Shown here piece after piece: positions 1-9,476 of a stretch of 64,000 nt of DNA. Below the pieces are notes generated by a model, which was not told where the DNA came from, ran no database searches, and was given only the letters and a program-made list of their open reading frames with translations. A program made the translations under genes and the position numbers. Source of the DNA: Rhizobiaceae bacterium (GTDB lineage: Bacteria; Pseudomonadota; Alphaproteobacteria; Rhizobiales; Rhizobiaceae); the NCBI GenBank assembly GCA_025698895.1, contig JAILWO010000002.1:1426001-1490000 (forward strand), written 5' to 3'. Each line of letters begins with the position of its first letter. Position 1 is the first letter of the stretch.

Positions 1-1
1 G

Positions 2-667
2 CATTACCTGGGACACCGCGACCGTCTGAGGACGCGTTTTGCCGAAGGCGGTCACGCCTCGCTGGCCGACTATGAGCTCCTCGAACTGTTGCTCTACCGA
101 TCCATTCCGCGCAGCGACACCAAGCCGGTCGCCAAGGCTCTGTTGCAGACATTCGGCTCGCTTGCCGAGATCTTCCGCGCCCCCCCCGCCCTGCTCCAGC
201 GCGTCAAAGGAGTCGGCCCCTCCGTGGCGCTCGACCTAGCTCTCGTTGGAGCGGCGACCGAACGAATGCTGCGCGCCGAGGTGAAGGGACGGGAGGTGCT
301 GGGATCTTGGCGGCAGGTCCTCGGCTACTGCCGGACGGCCATGGCGTTCGAGGCACGCGAGCAGTTTCGCATCCTGTTCCTCGACAAGAAGAACGGCCTG
401 CTTGCCGACGAGATCCAGCAGACCGGTACCGTCGATCACACGCCGGTCTATCCACGCGAAGTGGTCCGGCGCGCGATCGAACTGTCGGCCACGGCCGTCA
501 TTCTGGTCCACAACCATCCCTCCGGCGATCCGACTCCTTCGCGCGCCGATATCGAGATGACGAAACTCGTGGCGGAGGCAGCGAAGTCGGTCGGCATCAC
601 GGTGCACGACCACATCATCGTGGGACGAAACGGTCACGCGAGCCTTAAAGGCCTGGGCTTACTGTAA
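2..667 (+). CDS. radC: RadC family protein (JAB1/MPN domain), 5' end missing
   Basis: The frame is open from base 2 with no start codon, so the N-terminus lies outside the window; 221 codons are visible. The first residues ([13 protein letters not shown]) match the N-terminal helical region of RadC/UPF0758 proteins. The C-terminal half is a JAB1/MPN metal-binding fold with the signature HNHPSGD...SRAD at visible residues 170-183. The family is widespread; despite the name, a direct repair role is unproven in most bacteria, so the biochemical function is best left open. The gene ends in a TAA followed at once by an AT-rich gap. Family assignment is secure. Confidence 0.93.
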   Translation, partial: HYLGHRDRLRTRFAEGGHASLADYELLELLLYRSIPRSDTKPVAKALLQTFGSLAEIFRAPPALLQRVKGVGPSVALDLALVGAATERMLRAEVKGREVLGSWRQVLGYCRTAMAFEAREQFRILFLDKKNGLLADEIQQTGTVDHTPVYPREVVRRAIELSATAVILVHNHPSGDPTPSRADIEMTKLVAEAAKSVGITVHDHIIVGRNGHASLKGLGLL

Positions 668-820
668 TACATAAAATTTTATTTATATTCTGAATACATA
701 CTACCAAGGTATTGATGTTAAACGTGAATTCTGCCGTTAACCACGCTTGATAATAGTTAACAATTTCTTATCGCTTCCGTTAAGGTTAACTCGGTTCAGT
801 TAACCGTTGCGGAGCAGATC
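668..820. promoter_or_regulatory. AT-rich, TTAA-rich intergenic region before the methyltransferase
   Basis: About 150 bases are far more AT-rich than their surroundings and contain many TTAA tetramers, including TTAACCAC at 737-744 and TTAACC near 800. TTAACC-type half sites resemble alphaproteobacterial CtrA half sites, but no TTAA-N7-TTAA full site is present. It probably holds the promoter of the gene starting at 821. The string ATCGCTTCCGTTAAGG (770-785) recurs with one change at 9953-9968. Regulator identity is inference only. Confidence 0.4.
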
Positions 821-1531
821 ATGTCGTTGACCGAAACCATCTCGCACGCTGAAGTCGCGCGGAACCCTTATCTGGATCGGACAAGCATCGAGTTTCGGTT
901 CCGGGCGCGCCGTTTCGCCGAGATCAAGCGACTGATCTCGGCGATCCTTGACGAAAAAGGGCATGCCGAAATCCTGGATCTGGGTGGCACCGAGACCTAC
1001 TGGCTCGCCGGCGGGGACTTCATCAAGTCCAATCGGCATCGCCTGTCGATCACCATGGTCAACCCGGAGGAACAATCGGTCGACGACCGTGACCTGTTCA
1101 CGTTCGAAATGGGCAATGCCACCGATCCGGAACTGTTCGGCGATCGCCGCTTCGACCTGGTGCATTCCAATTCCGTCATCGAGCATGTCGGGCAGGTCGA
1201 GGATATGAAGCGCTTCGCCATGAACGTCAGGCGCCTGGCGCCGCGCTACTACGTCCAGACCCCGAACTACTGGTTCCCCTACGAGCCTCATTTCCGGGTG
1301 CCGGGTTTCCAGTATCTGCCGGAATTCGTTCGCGCCCGTCTGCTCACCCGCTTCTCACTGGGGTTCTTCGACCGGATCGAGCGTCTCGAGGAGGCTCAGG
1401 ACATTGTCACCCATCACAGGCTGGTATCGACGCGCCAGATGCGCCGCTTCTTTCCCGGCGCGCGTGTCTTTCACGAGAAGGTCTTCGGCCTCAACAAGTC
1501 GATCATCGCAGTGCGCGACAGCCTCGCATAG
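821..1531 (+). CDS. SAM-dependent methyltransferase-like protein
   Basis: A 236-residue protein with a class I SAM-methyltransferase core: motif I reads ILDLGGTETYW (residues 51-61), and the FDLVHSNSVIEHVG stretch is the usual post-motif strand of this fold. No acceptor-binding domain is recognisable, so the substrate is unknown. Start ATG at 821 is preceded by a GGAG (GCGGAGCAG). The gene stands alone between radC and a reverse-strand gene, with its own AT-rich upstream region, so it is probably monocistronic. Related proteins are often annotated as type 11/12 methyltransferases, sometimes near polysaccharide genes; nothing here confirms that role. Confidence 0.8.
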   Translation: MSLTETISHAEVARNPYLDRTSIEFRFRARRFAEIKRLISAILDEKGHAEILDLGGTETYWLAGGDFIKSNRHRLSITMVNPEEQSVDDRDLFTFEMGNATDPELFGDRRFDLVHSNSVIEHVGQVEDMKRFAMNVRRLAPRYYVQTPNYWFPYEPHFRVPGFQYLPEFVRARLLTRFSLGFFDRIERLEEAQDIVTHHRLVSTRQMRRFFPGARVFHEKVFGLNKSIIAVRDSLA

Positions 1532-1570
1532 GCCCGGCCGCCAGTCGGGGGCGGTGCGGTCGCCTTGCGC

Positions 1571-1786
1571 TCAGGCGACCCTGTCCTTGGAGCTCTCACG
1601 CGCGCGTCCCTGTTTCAGGCCGCGAATGGTGTCACCAGCCTCGAGTTGGGCCATCTCGATGAGATAGGCGAGCATATCGCATCGTTCGGCCTCCGCCATT
1701 ACGCGCAACTGTCCAAGCATCGACTGGACGTAGTCCAGCGTTTCGATCCGTCGCCGTGCTGACGGCTTGTCCAGGCTGTGGCGCAT
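1571..1786 (-). CDS. Small conserved hypothetical protein (71 aa)
   Basis: Seventy-one residues beginning MRHSLDKPSARRRIETLDYV and containing an amphipathic helical core (MLGQLRVMAEAERCDMLAYL). The chosen ATG at 1786 has a good upstream GGGAG; an in-frame upstream start at 1867 would add 27 unconvincing residues. To my recollection very similar short proteins occur in many Rhizobiales, but no function is known to me. There are no membrane segments or metal motifs; predicted all-helical, cytoplasmic. It is convergent with the methyltransferase gene and divergent from topA. Confidence 0.65.
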   Translation of the reverse strand: MRHSLDKPSARRRIETLDYVQSMLGQLRVMAEAERCDMLAYLIEMAQLEAGDTIRGLKQGRARESSKDRVA

Positions 1787-2006
1787 TGCGATCTCCCAGG
1801 GCCAATGGCGAGTGGGAAGCTTCAATTTAGAGGGTAATGAAAAATTACCGAAGATTGCAACAAGCAAAATGTTCTATTTTTGGTTGTATGCACACCAACC
1901 GCAGAATCTGGGCGCTGGCCCTTGACCAGGCGACGGCTCACGGCCATGTGACGGGACTGCTGCCGGCGCGACTTACGCGCGGACAGACTAGGGAATCCGA
2001 TATCTC

Positions 2007-4628
2007 ATGGACGTCGTCATCGTCGAATCGCCGGCAAAGGCGAAAACGATCAACAAATATCTGGGCCAGAACTACAAGGTTCTGGCGTCCTACGGCCATG
2101 TCCGTGATCTGCCCGCCAAGGACGGGTCCGTGCGTCCCGATGAGGACTTCGCGATGTCCTGGGCCGTGGATACCCCCTCGTCCAAGCGCCTGAACGAGAT
2201 CGCCGCCGCCGTCAGGAACGCGGATTCGCTCATCCTCGCGACCGACCCCGATCGTGAGGGGGAAGCGATATCCTGGCATGTGCTGGAAGTGCTGAAATCC
2301 AAGCGCGCCCTGAAGGACAAGCCTGTCAGGCGCGTTGTATTCAATGCCATCACCCGCAAGTCGGTGCTGGACGCGATGGCGGCTCCCCGCGACATCGACG
2401 CGCCGCTGGTCGACGCCTATCTGGCGCGCCGGGCGCTCGACTACCTGGTCGGTTTCACCCTGTCTCCGGTGCTTTGGCGCAAGCTGCCGGGCGCGCGTTC
2501 GGCCGGGCGGGTCCAGTCGGTCGCCCTGAGGCTTGTCTGCGACCGCGAGAACGAGATCGACCGTTTCGTCCGCGAGGAATATTGGCAGATCGCGGCGAAG
2601 CTGGCGACACCGCGCAAGGACGACTTCGAGGCCCGCCTGACGGGTTTCGACGGCAAAAAGCTGCAGAAGCTGGACATCAAGACGGCAGAACAGGCCGACG
2701 ACATCAAGGCCATGCTCGAACGGTCGCAGTTCCGCGTGCTCTCCGTCGAGGCAAAGCCCACCAGGCGTAATCCGGCACCGCCGTTCACCACGTCCACCCT
2801 CCAGCAGGCCGCGTCGTCGCGCCTCGGCTTCTCCGCGTCGCGCACCATGCAGATCGCGCAGCGCCTTTATGAAGGCATCGACCTCGCCGGCGAAACTGTC
2901 GGTCTCATCACCTATATGCGAACCGATGGCGTGCAGATGGTGCCGGAGGCGCTTGACGCCGCCCGCGCCGAGATCGGTAAAGGGTTCGGCGAGAAATATC
3001 TCCCGGAGAAGCCGCGCTTCTATTCCACCAAGGCCAAGAACGCCCAGGAAGCACACGAGGCGGTGCGGCCGACCCAATTCTCGCGCACGCCCTCGGAGAT
3101 GGCGCGCCATCTCGATCGTGATCAGGCGCGTCTCTACGAACTGATCTGGAAGCGCGCCATCGCCAGCCAGATGGTGCCGGCCGAGATTGAGCGCACGACC
3201 GTCGAGATCGAGGCAGCCGATGGGCAGCGCAAGGCCGCCTTGCGGGCAGTCGGCTCGGTGGTGCGGTTCGACGGGTTCATCGCCGCCTATACCGATCAGC
3301 GTGACGAGGACGCCGAAGACGAGGACGGCAGCCGCCTGCCCGAGATCAAGTCGGGCGAGCCGTTGGCACGCGAGGCGATCGAGGCGACGCGGCACGTGAC
3401 CGAGCCCCCTCCCCGCTATTCGGAAGCCTCGCTCATCAAGAAGCTGGAAGAACTCGGGATCGGCCGGCCCTCAACCTATACCGCCATTCTCAAGACGCTG
3501 GAGGATCGCGGCTACGTCGCCATCGACAACCGGCGGCTGGTGCCCGATTCCAAGGGGCGCTTGCTCACCGCGTTTCTGGAAAGCTTCTTCGAGCGTTATG
3601 TGGAGTACGACTTCACGGCATCGCTGGAGGAGAAGCTCGACCTCATCTCGGACGGGAAGCTTTCCTGGAAGGACGTGCTGCGCGATTTCTGGACCGAGTT
3701 CTCCGGCGCCGTGGACGGCATCAAGGAATTGCGGGTCGCCGACGTTCTCGATGCGCTCAACGAGGAACTGGCGCCGCTCGTCTTTCCGCCGCGCGAGGAT
3801 GGCAGCGATCCGAGAGCCTGTCCCAAATGCGGCAACGGCACGCTTTCCCTGAAGCTGGGAAAATTCGGAGCCTTCGTCGGCTGCTCGAACTATCCGGACT
3901 GCTCCTACACGCGACAGCTAGGCGAAGACGGCAATGCCGAGGCGGACGGCGATGGCGGCGACCGGATCCTCGGCAGCGACCCTTACACGTCGGAGCCGAT
4001 CGTTCTGAAAAGCGGCCGCTTCGGGCCCTATGTTCAGCGCGGCGAAGGCAAGGACGCCAAGCGCACGGGTGTGCCCAAGGGTTGGACGGTCGACCAGGTC
4101 GATCATGAAAAGGCGCTGGCGCTGCTGTCCCTGCCGCGCGACGTCGGAAAACACCCAGAAACCGGCAAGATGATCTCGGCCGGCCTCGGACGCTACGGGC
4201 CATTCGTCCTGCACGACGGCACCTATGCCAATCTGGAATCGGTCGAGGACGTCTTTTCGATCGGTCTCAATCGGGCCGTGACGGTGATCGCCGAAAAGCA
4301 GGCCAGTCGCGGCAAGGGTCGCAACGGCGGCAAGCCCGCCGCGTTGAAGGAACTGGGCGAGCATCCGGACGGCGGCCCGGTCACGGTTCGTGATGGCCGG
4401 TTCGGGCCCTATGTCAATCACGGCAAGGTCAATGTGACGCTGCCCAAGGGCATGGAGCCGCAGACCGTGACGCTGGAGCAGGCGCTGGCGATGATCGCGG
4501 AGAAGTCCACCAAATCAGGCGGTGCCCGCAAGGCGCCAGCGCGCAAGAAGCCGGCGGCCGCATCCGGCGGGGCCACGGCAAGGTCCGGCAAGAAGACCGG
4601 ACGCGCGAAGAGCGCGGCGAAAGGCTAG
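2007..4628 (+). CDS. topA: DNA topoisomerase I (type IA)
   Basis: Relaxes negatively supercoiled DNA by single-strand cleavage. At 873 residues it has the Toprim domain at the N-terminus (VVIVESPAKAKTI, residues 3-15; acidic DPDREGEA motif near 80), and the active-site tyrosine is Tyr303 in GLITYMRTDG. After the core there is one four-cysteine zinc finger (CPKC...CSNYPDC, about residues 610-640), then GRFGPYV-type C-terminal repeats and a Lys/Ala-rich basic tail, as in rhizobial TopA. It heads a tight forward operon; rnr starts 6 bases after its stop. The gene before it is not dprA, unlike some relatives. Confidence 0.98.
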   Translation: MDVVIVESPAKAKTINKYLGQNYKVLASYGHVRDLPAKDGSVRPDEDFAMSWAVDTPSSKRLNEIAAAVRNADSLILATDPDREGEAISWHVLEVLKSKRALKDKPVRRVVFNAITRKSVLDAMAAPRDIDAPLVDAYLARRALDYLVGFTLSPVLWRKLPGARSAGRVQSVALRLVCDRENEIDRFVREEYWQIAAKLATPRKDDFEARLTGFDGKKLQKLDIKTAEQADDIKAMLERSQFRVLSVEAKPTRRNPAPPFTTSTLQQAASSRLGFSASRTMQIAQRLYEGIDLAGETVGLITYMRTDGVQMVPEALDAARAEIGKGFGEKYLPEKPRFYSTKAKNAQEAHEAVRPTQFSRTPSEMARHLDRDQARLYELIWKRAIASQMVPAEIERTTVEIEAADGQRKAALRAVGSVVRFDGFIAAYTDQRDEDAEDEDGSRLPEIKSGEPLAREAIEATRHVTEPPPRYSEASLIKKLEELGIGRPSTYTAILKTLEDRGYVAIDNRRLVPDSKGRLLTAFLESFFERYVEYDFTASLEEKLDLISDGKLSWKDVLRDFWTEFSGAVDGIKELRVADVLDALNEELAPLVFPPREDGSDPRACPKCGNGTLSLKLGKFGAFVGCSNYPDCSYTRQLGEDGNAEADGDGGDRILGSDPYTSEPIVLKSGRFGPYVQRGEGKDAKRTGVPKGWTVDQVDHEKALALLSLPRDVGKHPETGKMISAGLGRYGPFVLHDGTYANLESVEDVFSIGLNRAVTVIAEKQASRGKGRNGGKPAALKELGEHPDGGPVTVRDGRFGPYVNHGKVNVTLPKGMEPQTVTLEQALAMIAEKSTKSGGARKAPARKKPAAASGGATARSGKKTGRAKSAAKG

Positions 4629-4634
4629 GCTGGA

Positions 4635-6965
4635 TTGGCCCGCAAGACGTCCGACCGCGACACACGACGACGCCGAGGCGAACCGGCGAAGGAAGACGCC
4701 GGCGAGGCCGGCCGGCCGACGCGCGAAGACCTTCTGTCCTTTATCGGCGCGAACCCGGATCGTGCCACGAAACGCGATATCGCCAAAGCCTTCGCCCTGA
4801 AGGGCGAGGATCGTGCATGGCTGAAGGACATGCTCCGCGATTTCGAGGATGAGGGCATCCTTCAGAAGAGATCGAACCGCCTCATCGTGCCGGGTTCGTT
4901 GCCGGCCGTGACGATACTCGACATCCACGGTCGTGACCCCGACGGCGGCCTGATCGGCCGTCCGACGGAGGGTGGTGATGACGCCCCGGCGGTCTCGATC
5001 CGCCCATCGCGATCGGGTTCCGGGCCGGCCGCGGGCATCGGCGACCGGGTGCTCGCCAGGATTTTCCGCGCTGAAGGCCATGGCGGGCTCCCCGTCTATA
5101 CGGGACGTGTTCTCAAGGTCTTCGAGAAGACGCGCGAGGCGGTGCTTGGTGTTCTTCGCCAGGCCAACGACGGTTCCTGGCGCATCGACCCCGTGGAGCG
5201 CCGGCAGCCCGAACTGTTCGTCGAGCCGGATGCCCGGGGCGACGGCAAGGCGGGCGACCTGGTCGAGGTCGAGCCCCTGCGATCCCGGCGTTACGGGCCA
5301 CAGCACGGCAAGGTGATCGCGGTGCTCGGCTCGCTCGACAGCGAGAAGGCGGTCTCGATGATCGCCATTCATGCGCACGAGATTCCGCATATCTTTCCGG
5401 CCGCCGCGCTCGAGGAAGCCGGCGATGCGGGGCCGGCGACGATGGACGGTCGTGAGGATTGGCGCGAGAAGCCGCTCATTACGATCGATCCCGCCGACGC
5501 GAAAGATCATGACGATGCCGTCATGGCCGAACCCGACCCCGACCCGGCCAATCCGGGCGGCGTGATCGTGACAGTCGCGATCGCGGACGTTGCGGCCTAT
5601 GTCCGCCCGGGTTCCGCCCTCGACCGCGAGGCCCTGCGGCGCGGCAACTCGGTTTATTTTCCGGATCGCGTGGTGCCGATGCTGCCGGAGCGCATCTCCA
5701 ACGATCTGTGCTCGTTGCGCGAGGGCGAGGATCGCCCTGCCCTGGCCGTTCGCATGGTCTTCTCGGCCGATGGCCGCAAGATCAGGCATGGCTTCCACCG
5801 CGTGATGATGCGCTCGGCCGCCAAGCTCGCCTATCGGGAGGCGCAGGCCGCGATCGACGGCAAGGCCGCTGGCCGGGCGGCTGACATTCTCGACCCGGTG
5901 CTGCGCCCCCTGTGGGACGCCTATGCCGTTCTCAAGCGCGGCCGCGACAGCCGCAAGCCGCTCGAACTGGATCTCCCCGAACGCAAGCTTCTGCTCAACC
6001 CCGACGGCACTGTTGATCGCGTCCACATTCCTGAACGCCTGGATGCTCATCGTCTGATCGAGGAATTCATGATCCAGGCGAATGTCGCCGCCGCCGAATC
6101 GCTGGAGCAGAAGCGGCAGCCCCTGCTCTATCGCATCCACGACGCGCCCTCGCTCGCCAAGCAGGAGACGCTGCGTGAGTTCCTCCAGTCGGTCGGGCTG
6201 TCGCTGGCGCGCGGTCCGCAATTGCGGCCTTCCCAGTTCAACCAGATTCTCGACCGGGTGCGCGGTGCCGACAACGAGACCCTGGTGAACCAGGTCGTGC
6301 TGCGATCCCAGAGCCAGGCGGAGTATGCGCCGGGCAATATCGGGCATTTCGGCCTCAACCTGCCTCGCTATGCGCATTTCACGTCGCCGATCCGGCGCTA
6401 CGCCGACCTCGTCGTTCATCGGGGACTGATCTCGGCGCTCGGTCTCGGCAAGGACGGTCTGACCCGCGAGGAGGAAGGCCGGCTGGAAGAGATCGGCGCG
6501 ATGATCTCCGCGGCCGAACGTCGCGCGATGGCGGCCGAACGTGACACGGTGGACCGGCTGATCGCGGGCTATCTCGCTGATCGCGTTGATGAAAGTTTCG
6601 ACGCGACGGTCTCGGGGGTCACCAAGGCGGGGCTGTTCGTCCAGCTTCCCCAATACGGCGCCGATGGCTTCATTCCCGTGTCATCGCTGGGCGATGATTA
6701 CTATGTCTATGACGATGTGCGACATGCGATGGTTGGCGAGCGGAGTTCCCGTGGCTTTCAGCTCGGTGATCGGGTGGAGGTGCGGCTGGTCGAGATCGCC
6801 CCGCTGGCGGGTGCCATGCGGTTCGAGATGCTGACCGCGCCGCGGCCGATGCCACGCGCAACGCGCTCGTATCACAAGGCGAGACAGACGGCGCGCAAGG
6901 CCGCCGACTCCCGAAGACGCACCGGCACGTCCAGCCGTGCCGGCGGCAGGAAAGGACGACGTTGA
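4635..6965 (+). CDS. rnr: Ribonuclease R
   Basis: A 776-residue 3'-5' exoribonuclease of the RNB/RNase II family that degrades structured RNA. An N-terminal winged-helix segment (about residues 30-75) precedes cold-shock-like OB regions, the RNB catalytic domain with the Asp cluster DPADAKDHDD (about residues 280-290), and a C-terminal S1 domain (DATVSGVTKAGLFVQL...). The tail is Arg/Lys-rich. The start is a TTG six bases after the topA stop; no later ATG preserves the N-terminal domain, so TTG is preferred. It is translationally close to topA and overlaps the alternative start of the DUF983 gene. Confidence 0.96.
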   Translation: MARKTSDRDTRRRRGEPAKEDAGEAGRPTREDLLSFIGANPDRATKRDIAKAFALKGEDRAWLKDMLRDFEDEGILQKRSNRLIVPGSLPAVTILDIHGRDPDGGLIGRPTEGGDDAPAVSIRPSRSGSGPAAGIGDRVLARIFRAEGHGGLPVYTGRVLKVFEKTREAVLGVLRQANDGSWRIDPVERRQPELFVEPDARGDGKAGDLVEVEPLRSRRYGPQHGKVIAVLGSLDSEKAVSMIAIHAHEIPHIFPAAALEEAGDAGPATMDGREDWREKPLITIDPADAKDHDDAVMAEPDPDPANPGGVIVTVAIADVAAYVRPGSALDREALRRGNSVYFPDRVVPMLPERISNDLCSLREGEDRPALAVRMVFSADGRKIRHGFHRVMMRSAAKLAYREAQAAIDGKAAGRAADILDPVLRPLWDAYAVLKRGRDSRKPLELDLPERKLLLNPDGTVDRVHIPERLDAHRLIEEFMIQANVAAAESLEQKRQPLLYRIHDAPSLAKQETLREFLQSVGLSLARGPQLRPSQFNQILDRVRGADNETLVNQVVLRSQSQAEYAPGNIGHFGLNLPRYAHFTSPIRRYADLVVHRGLISALGLGKDGLTREEEGRLEEIGAMISAAERRAMAAERDTVDRLIAGYLADRVDESFDATVSGVTKAGLFVQLPQYGADGFIPVSSLGDDYYVYDDVRHAMVGERSSRGFQLGDRVEVRLVEIAPLAGAMRFEMLTAPRPMPRATRSYHKARQTARKAADSRRRTGTSSRAGGRKGRR

Positions 6966-6967
6966 TC

Positions 6968-7402
6968 ATGAACCCCGACCACACGGTGAACCGCTACGGT
7001 GCACACCCCGAGCGGTCTGTCGCGCAATCGATGATGCGTGGCTTCCTGAACCGTTGTCCGAAGTGTGGAGAAGGCCGCGTCTTCGGGTCTTCGTTCCTGC
7101 GGACCGAAGCCGCCTGCGAGCAATGTGGCGAGGAGTTTCATCACCACAGGGCCGACGACCTGCCGGCATACCTCGTGATCTTCATCGTCGGTCACGTCGT
7201 CGTGGCCGCCTTCCTCGCCATCGAGGCGATGGTCGATCTTCCTTTGTGGCAGCACATGGCGTTGTGGGGCCCGCTTACGGTGCTTGCATCGCTCGCCCTG
7301 TTGCGGCCGGTCAAAGGCGCCGTCGTCGGGCTGCAATGGGCGCTTTACATGCACGGCTTCGGGGGCGAGGAAGACCAGCCGGATACGCATCCGGAACTTT
7401 GA
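6968..7402 (+). CDS. DUF983 family membrane protein
   Basis: A 144-residue protein with two CxxC pairs in its N-terminal third (CPKC at 30-33, CEQC at 50-53), followed by two hydrophobic transmembrane segments (about residues 67-90 and 93-115) and a short C-terminal tail. This is the DUF983 layout: a probable zinc ribbon plus two membrane helices. Function is unknown. ATG at 6968 is chosen because GGAAAGGA lies just upstream; a TTG at 6962, overlapping the rnr stop, is an alternative. It sits in the topA-rnr-NUDIX operon, an order I recall from other Rhizobiales. Confidence 0.88.
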   Translation: MNPDHTVNRYGAHPERSVAQSMMRGFLNRCPKCGEGRVFGSSFLRTEAACEQCGEEFHHHRADDLPAYLVIFIVGHVVVAAFLAIEAMVDLPLWQHMALWGPLTVLASLALLRPVKGAVVGLQWALYMHGFGGEEDQPDTHPEL

Positions 7403-7423
7403 CAAGGCGAGGGAGAGGCCCTG

Positions 7424-8164
7424 ATGGATGGCATGACGCGGGCGGAAGTGGACAAGGCCGAGTCGAAGGATTTCGCCCTCGGCGGGACCTATATGCGCCC
7501 CCGCGACGCCGCAACGCTGATCCTGCTGGACCGCGACGGCGACAAGCCGCTCGTCCTCATGGGCCGCCGCCACCGCAAGCACGCCTTCATGCCCGGCAAG
7601 TTCGTGTTCCCCGGCGGCCGCACGGACCCAACCGACAGCCGGGTAAAGACCGCGTCGGCGCTTCATCCGGACGAGGAGCGCAGAATCATGGGGACCGGCG
7701 CCCGCGCGACGGCAGCGCGCGCCCGGGCTATCGCGATGTCGGCCGTGCGCGAGACCTATGAGGAAGCCGGTCTCCTGATCGGACGCAAGGGCGATTTCTC
7801 GACGACCAGGCCTCAATGGCAGGCTTTCGCCGATCATGGCGTGCAGCCGGCGCTGGGCGTCCTGCGCATGGTGGCGCGTGCGATAACGCCTCCCGGCCGG
7901 GTTCGCCGTTTCGATACGCGTTTCATCGCTGCCTGGCGTGACGACGTGGCGGTCGAGCTCCCCGATGGCGGCCCCACCAATGAACTCGAGGAGTTGGTCT
8001 GGCTCCCCTTCGAGGAAGCCGTGGCGGCCGATATTCCCACGATAACCCGCACAATACTGGGAGAATTGGAGAAGCGTCTGGAAACCGATCCCGAGCTCAC
8101 GCCGGGCCGGCCGATCCCGTTCTACCGGATGCTGCGCAACCGCTTCATACGCGTTCTGATCTGA
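7424..8164 (+). CDS. NUDIX hydrolase with a long insertion in the Nudix box
   Basis: A 246-residue protein. The GG of the Nudix box is at residues 64-65 (FPGGRTDP), but the RExxEExG part (AVRETYEEAGLL) is at 109-117, so about 30 residues are inserted in a motif that is normally 23 residues long. Such a split box is known in the NUDT19-like branch, which acts on CoA derivatives; assigning that substrate here is inference. A strong RBS (GGGAGAGG) precedes ATG 7424. It is fourth in the topA operon, 21 bases after the DUF983 gene and 8 bases before the MFS gene. Confidence 0.88.
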   Translation: MDGMTRAEVDKAESKDFALGGTYMRPRDAATLILLDRDGDKPLVLMGRRHRKHAFMPGKFVFPGGRTDPTDSRVKTASALHPDEERRIMGTGARATAARARAIAMSAVRETYEEAGLLIGRKGDFSTTRPQWQAFADHGVQPALGVLRMVARAITPPGRVRRFDTRFIAAWRDDVAVELPDGGPTNELEELVWLPFEEAVAADIPTITRTILGELEKRLETDPELTPGRPIPFYRMLRNRFIRVLI

Positions 8165-8172
8165 TCCCGGCC

Positions 8173-9357
8173 ATGATCCCCACGTCCCATCCCGAGGTCG
8201 AAGCCGCGGAGCGGATGGAGTGGCTGTCCGTCGGCGCCGCCATCGCCTCGATCAGCGTCGTCGGCATAGCCATCGGGCTGGGGGTGCCGCTGCTCAGCAT
8301 CGTCCTGGAAAACCGGGGCGTCTCGGCGACGATGATCGGGCTCAACACCGCTTTCGCGGGGCTGGCCTCGATCGCGGCCGCGCCGATTGCCATCCCGCTG
8401 GCGTCCCGCTTTGGTGTCGTTCCGACGATCCTGGTCATGATCGTGGTGGGTGCGCTTTCCTTTCCCGGCTTCTATTTCGCCGATCAGTTCTGGATGTGGT
8501 TCCCGCTGCGCGTCGTGCTCCATATCGCGATAACGGTCCTGTTCATCCTGTCGGAATTCTGGATCACCTCCTCCGCGCCTCCTTCGAGAAGGGGCTTCAT
8601 ACTCGGGCTCTATGCGACCGTCCTGTCGCTCGGTTTCGCCGCTGGCCCGATCATTTTCGCGCAGATCGGATCGTCGGGCTTCCTGCCGTTCGCCGTCACC
8701 GCCGCGATCGTCCTTCTGGCCGCCCTCCCCGTCGTGGCCGCGTGGAAGGAGGGTCCCGACATCAGCGGCAAGGAAGAGGCCGACCGGCCGCGTTTCGCGC
8801 GCTATATCTGGCTCGTGCCGACGGCGACCGCGGCCGTGCTTGTCTTCGGTGCGGTCGAGACGGGCGGCTTTGCCCTGTTTCCGGTCTATGCCAACCGCAT
8901 CGGCTATGACGAGGCGCAGGCGGCCTACCTGCTGACCATGATCGGTCTTGGCAACGTGATCCTGCAGATCCCGCTCGGAATGCTGTCGGACCGCATCGCC
9001 GACCGTCGCCATCTCCTCGTCGCGTGCGCGGCGACCGGCCTGGCGGGCAGCATCATCCTTCCATGGGTCGTGCAGTCATGGCTGGTGGCCGCCGCCGTTC
9101 TGTTCCTATGGGGCGGCGTGGTGGCGGGTCTCTATACCGTCGGACTGGCGCATCTGGGCTCGCGCCTTTCCGGGCGCGAACTGGCATCCGCGAACGCCGC
9201 GTTCGTCTTCTGCTACGGGCTTGGCATGCTGGCCGGGCCGCAGGCGATCGGACTTGGCATGGACGCCGTCGGTCCACACGGCTTTGCCTGGAGCCTTGGC
9301 CTGTTCTTCGCGGCCTACATCGTCCTCGCCGGCGCCCGGCTCTTTGCCCGAAAGTGA
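8173..9357 (+). CDS. MFS transporter
   Basis: A 394-residue polytopic membrane protein with about 12 hydrophobic helices in two halves joined by a charged cytoplasmic loop (WKEGPDISGKEEADRPRF). The MFS motif A equivalent appears in the second half (GMLSDRIADRRHL). It resembles YcaD-type exporters of unknown substrate. It begins 8 bases after the NUDIX stop, so it is almost certainly co-transcribed; the gap of about 120 bases to rpmG is the largest in this operon. Substrate cannot be inferred from the sequence. Confidence 0.9.
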   Translation: MIPTSHPEVEAAERMEWLSVGAAIASISVVGIAIGLGVPLLSIVLENRGVSATMIGLNTAFAGLASIAAAPIAIPLASRFGVVPTILVMIVVGALSFPGFYFADQFWMWFPLRVVLHIAITVLFILSEFWITSSAPPSRRGFILGLYATVLSLGFAAGPIIFAQIGSSGFLPFAVTAAIVLLAALPVVAAWKEGPDISGKEEADRPRFARYIWLVPTATAAVLVFGAVETGGFALFPVYANRIGYDEAQAAYLLTMIGLGNVILQIPLGMLSDRIADRRHLLVACAATGLAGSIILPWVVQSWLVAAAVLFLWGGVVAGLYTVGLAHLGSRLSGRELASANAAFVFCYGLGMLAGPQAIGLGMDAVGPHGFAWSLGLFFAAYIVLAGARLFARK

Positions 9358-9476
9358 CCTGAAGGGGCTTTTCCGGTTGACTTTCGAGGCGCAATCGCTA
9401 GATGTCGCGCGATTTCGCGCATTGCGTCACGAGGCGCTTTCAGGCGCCCCTTCATTCCAGAGCACGGACACGACCC

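Noticed and set aside
4515-6653. A 712-codon open frame antisense to rnr
   Set aside because: Shadow of rnr and the end of topA; no domain, no promoter or ribosome site.
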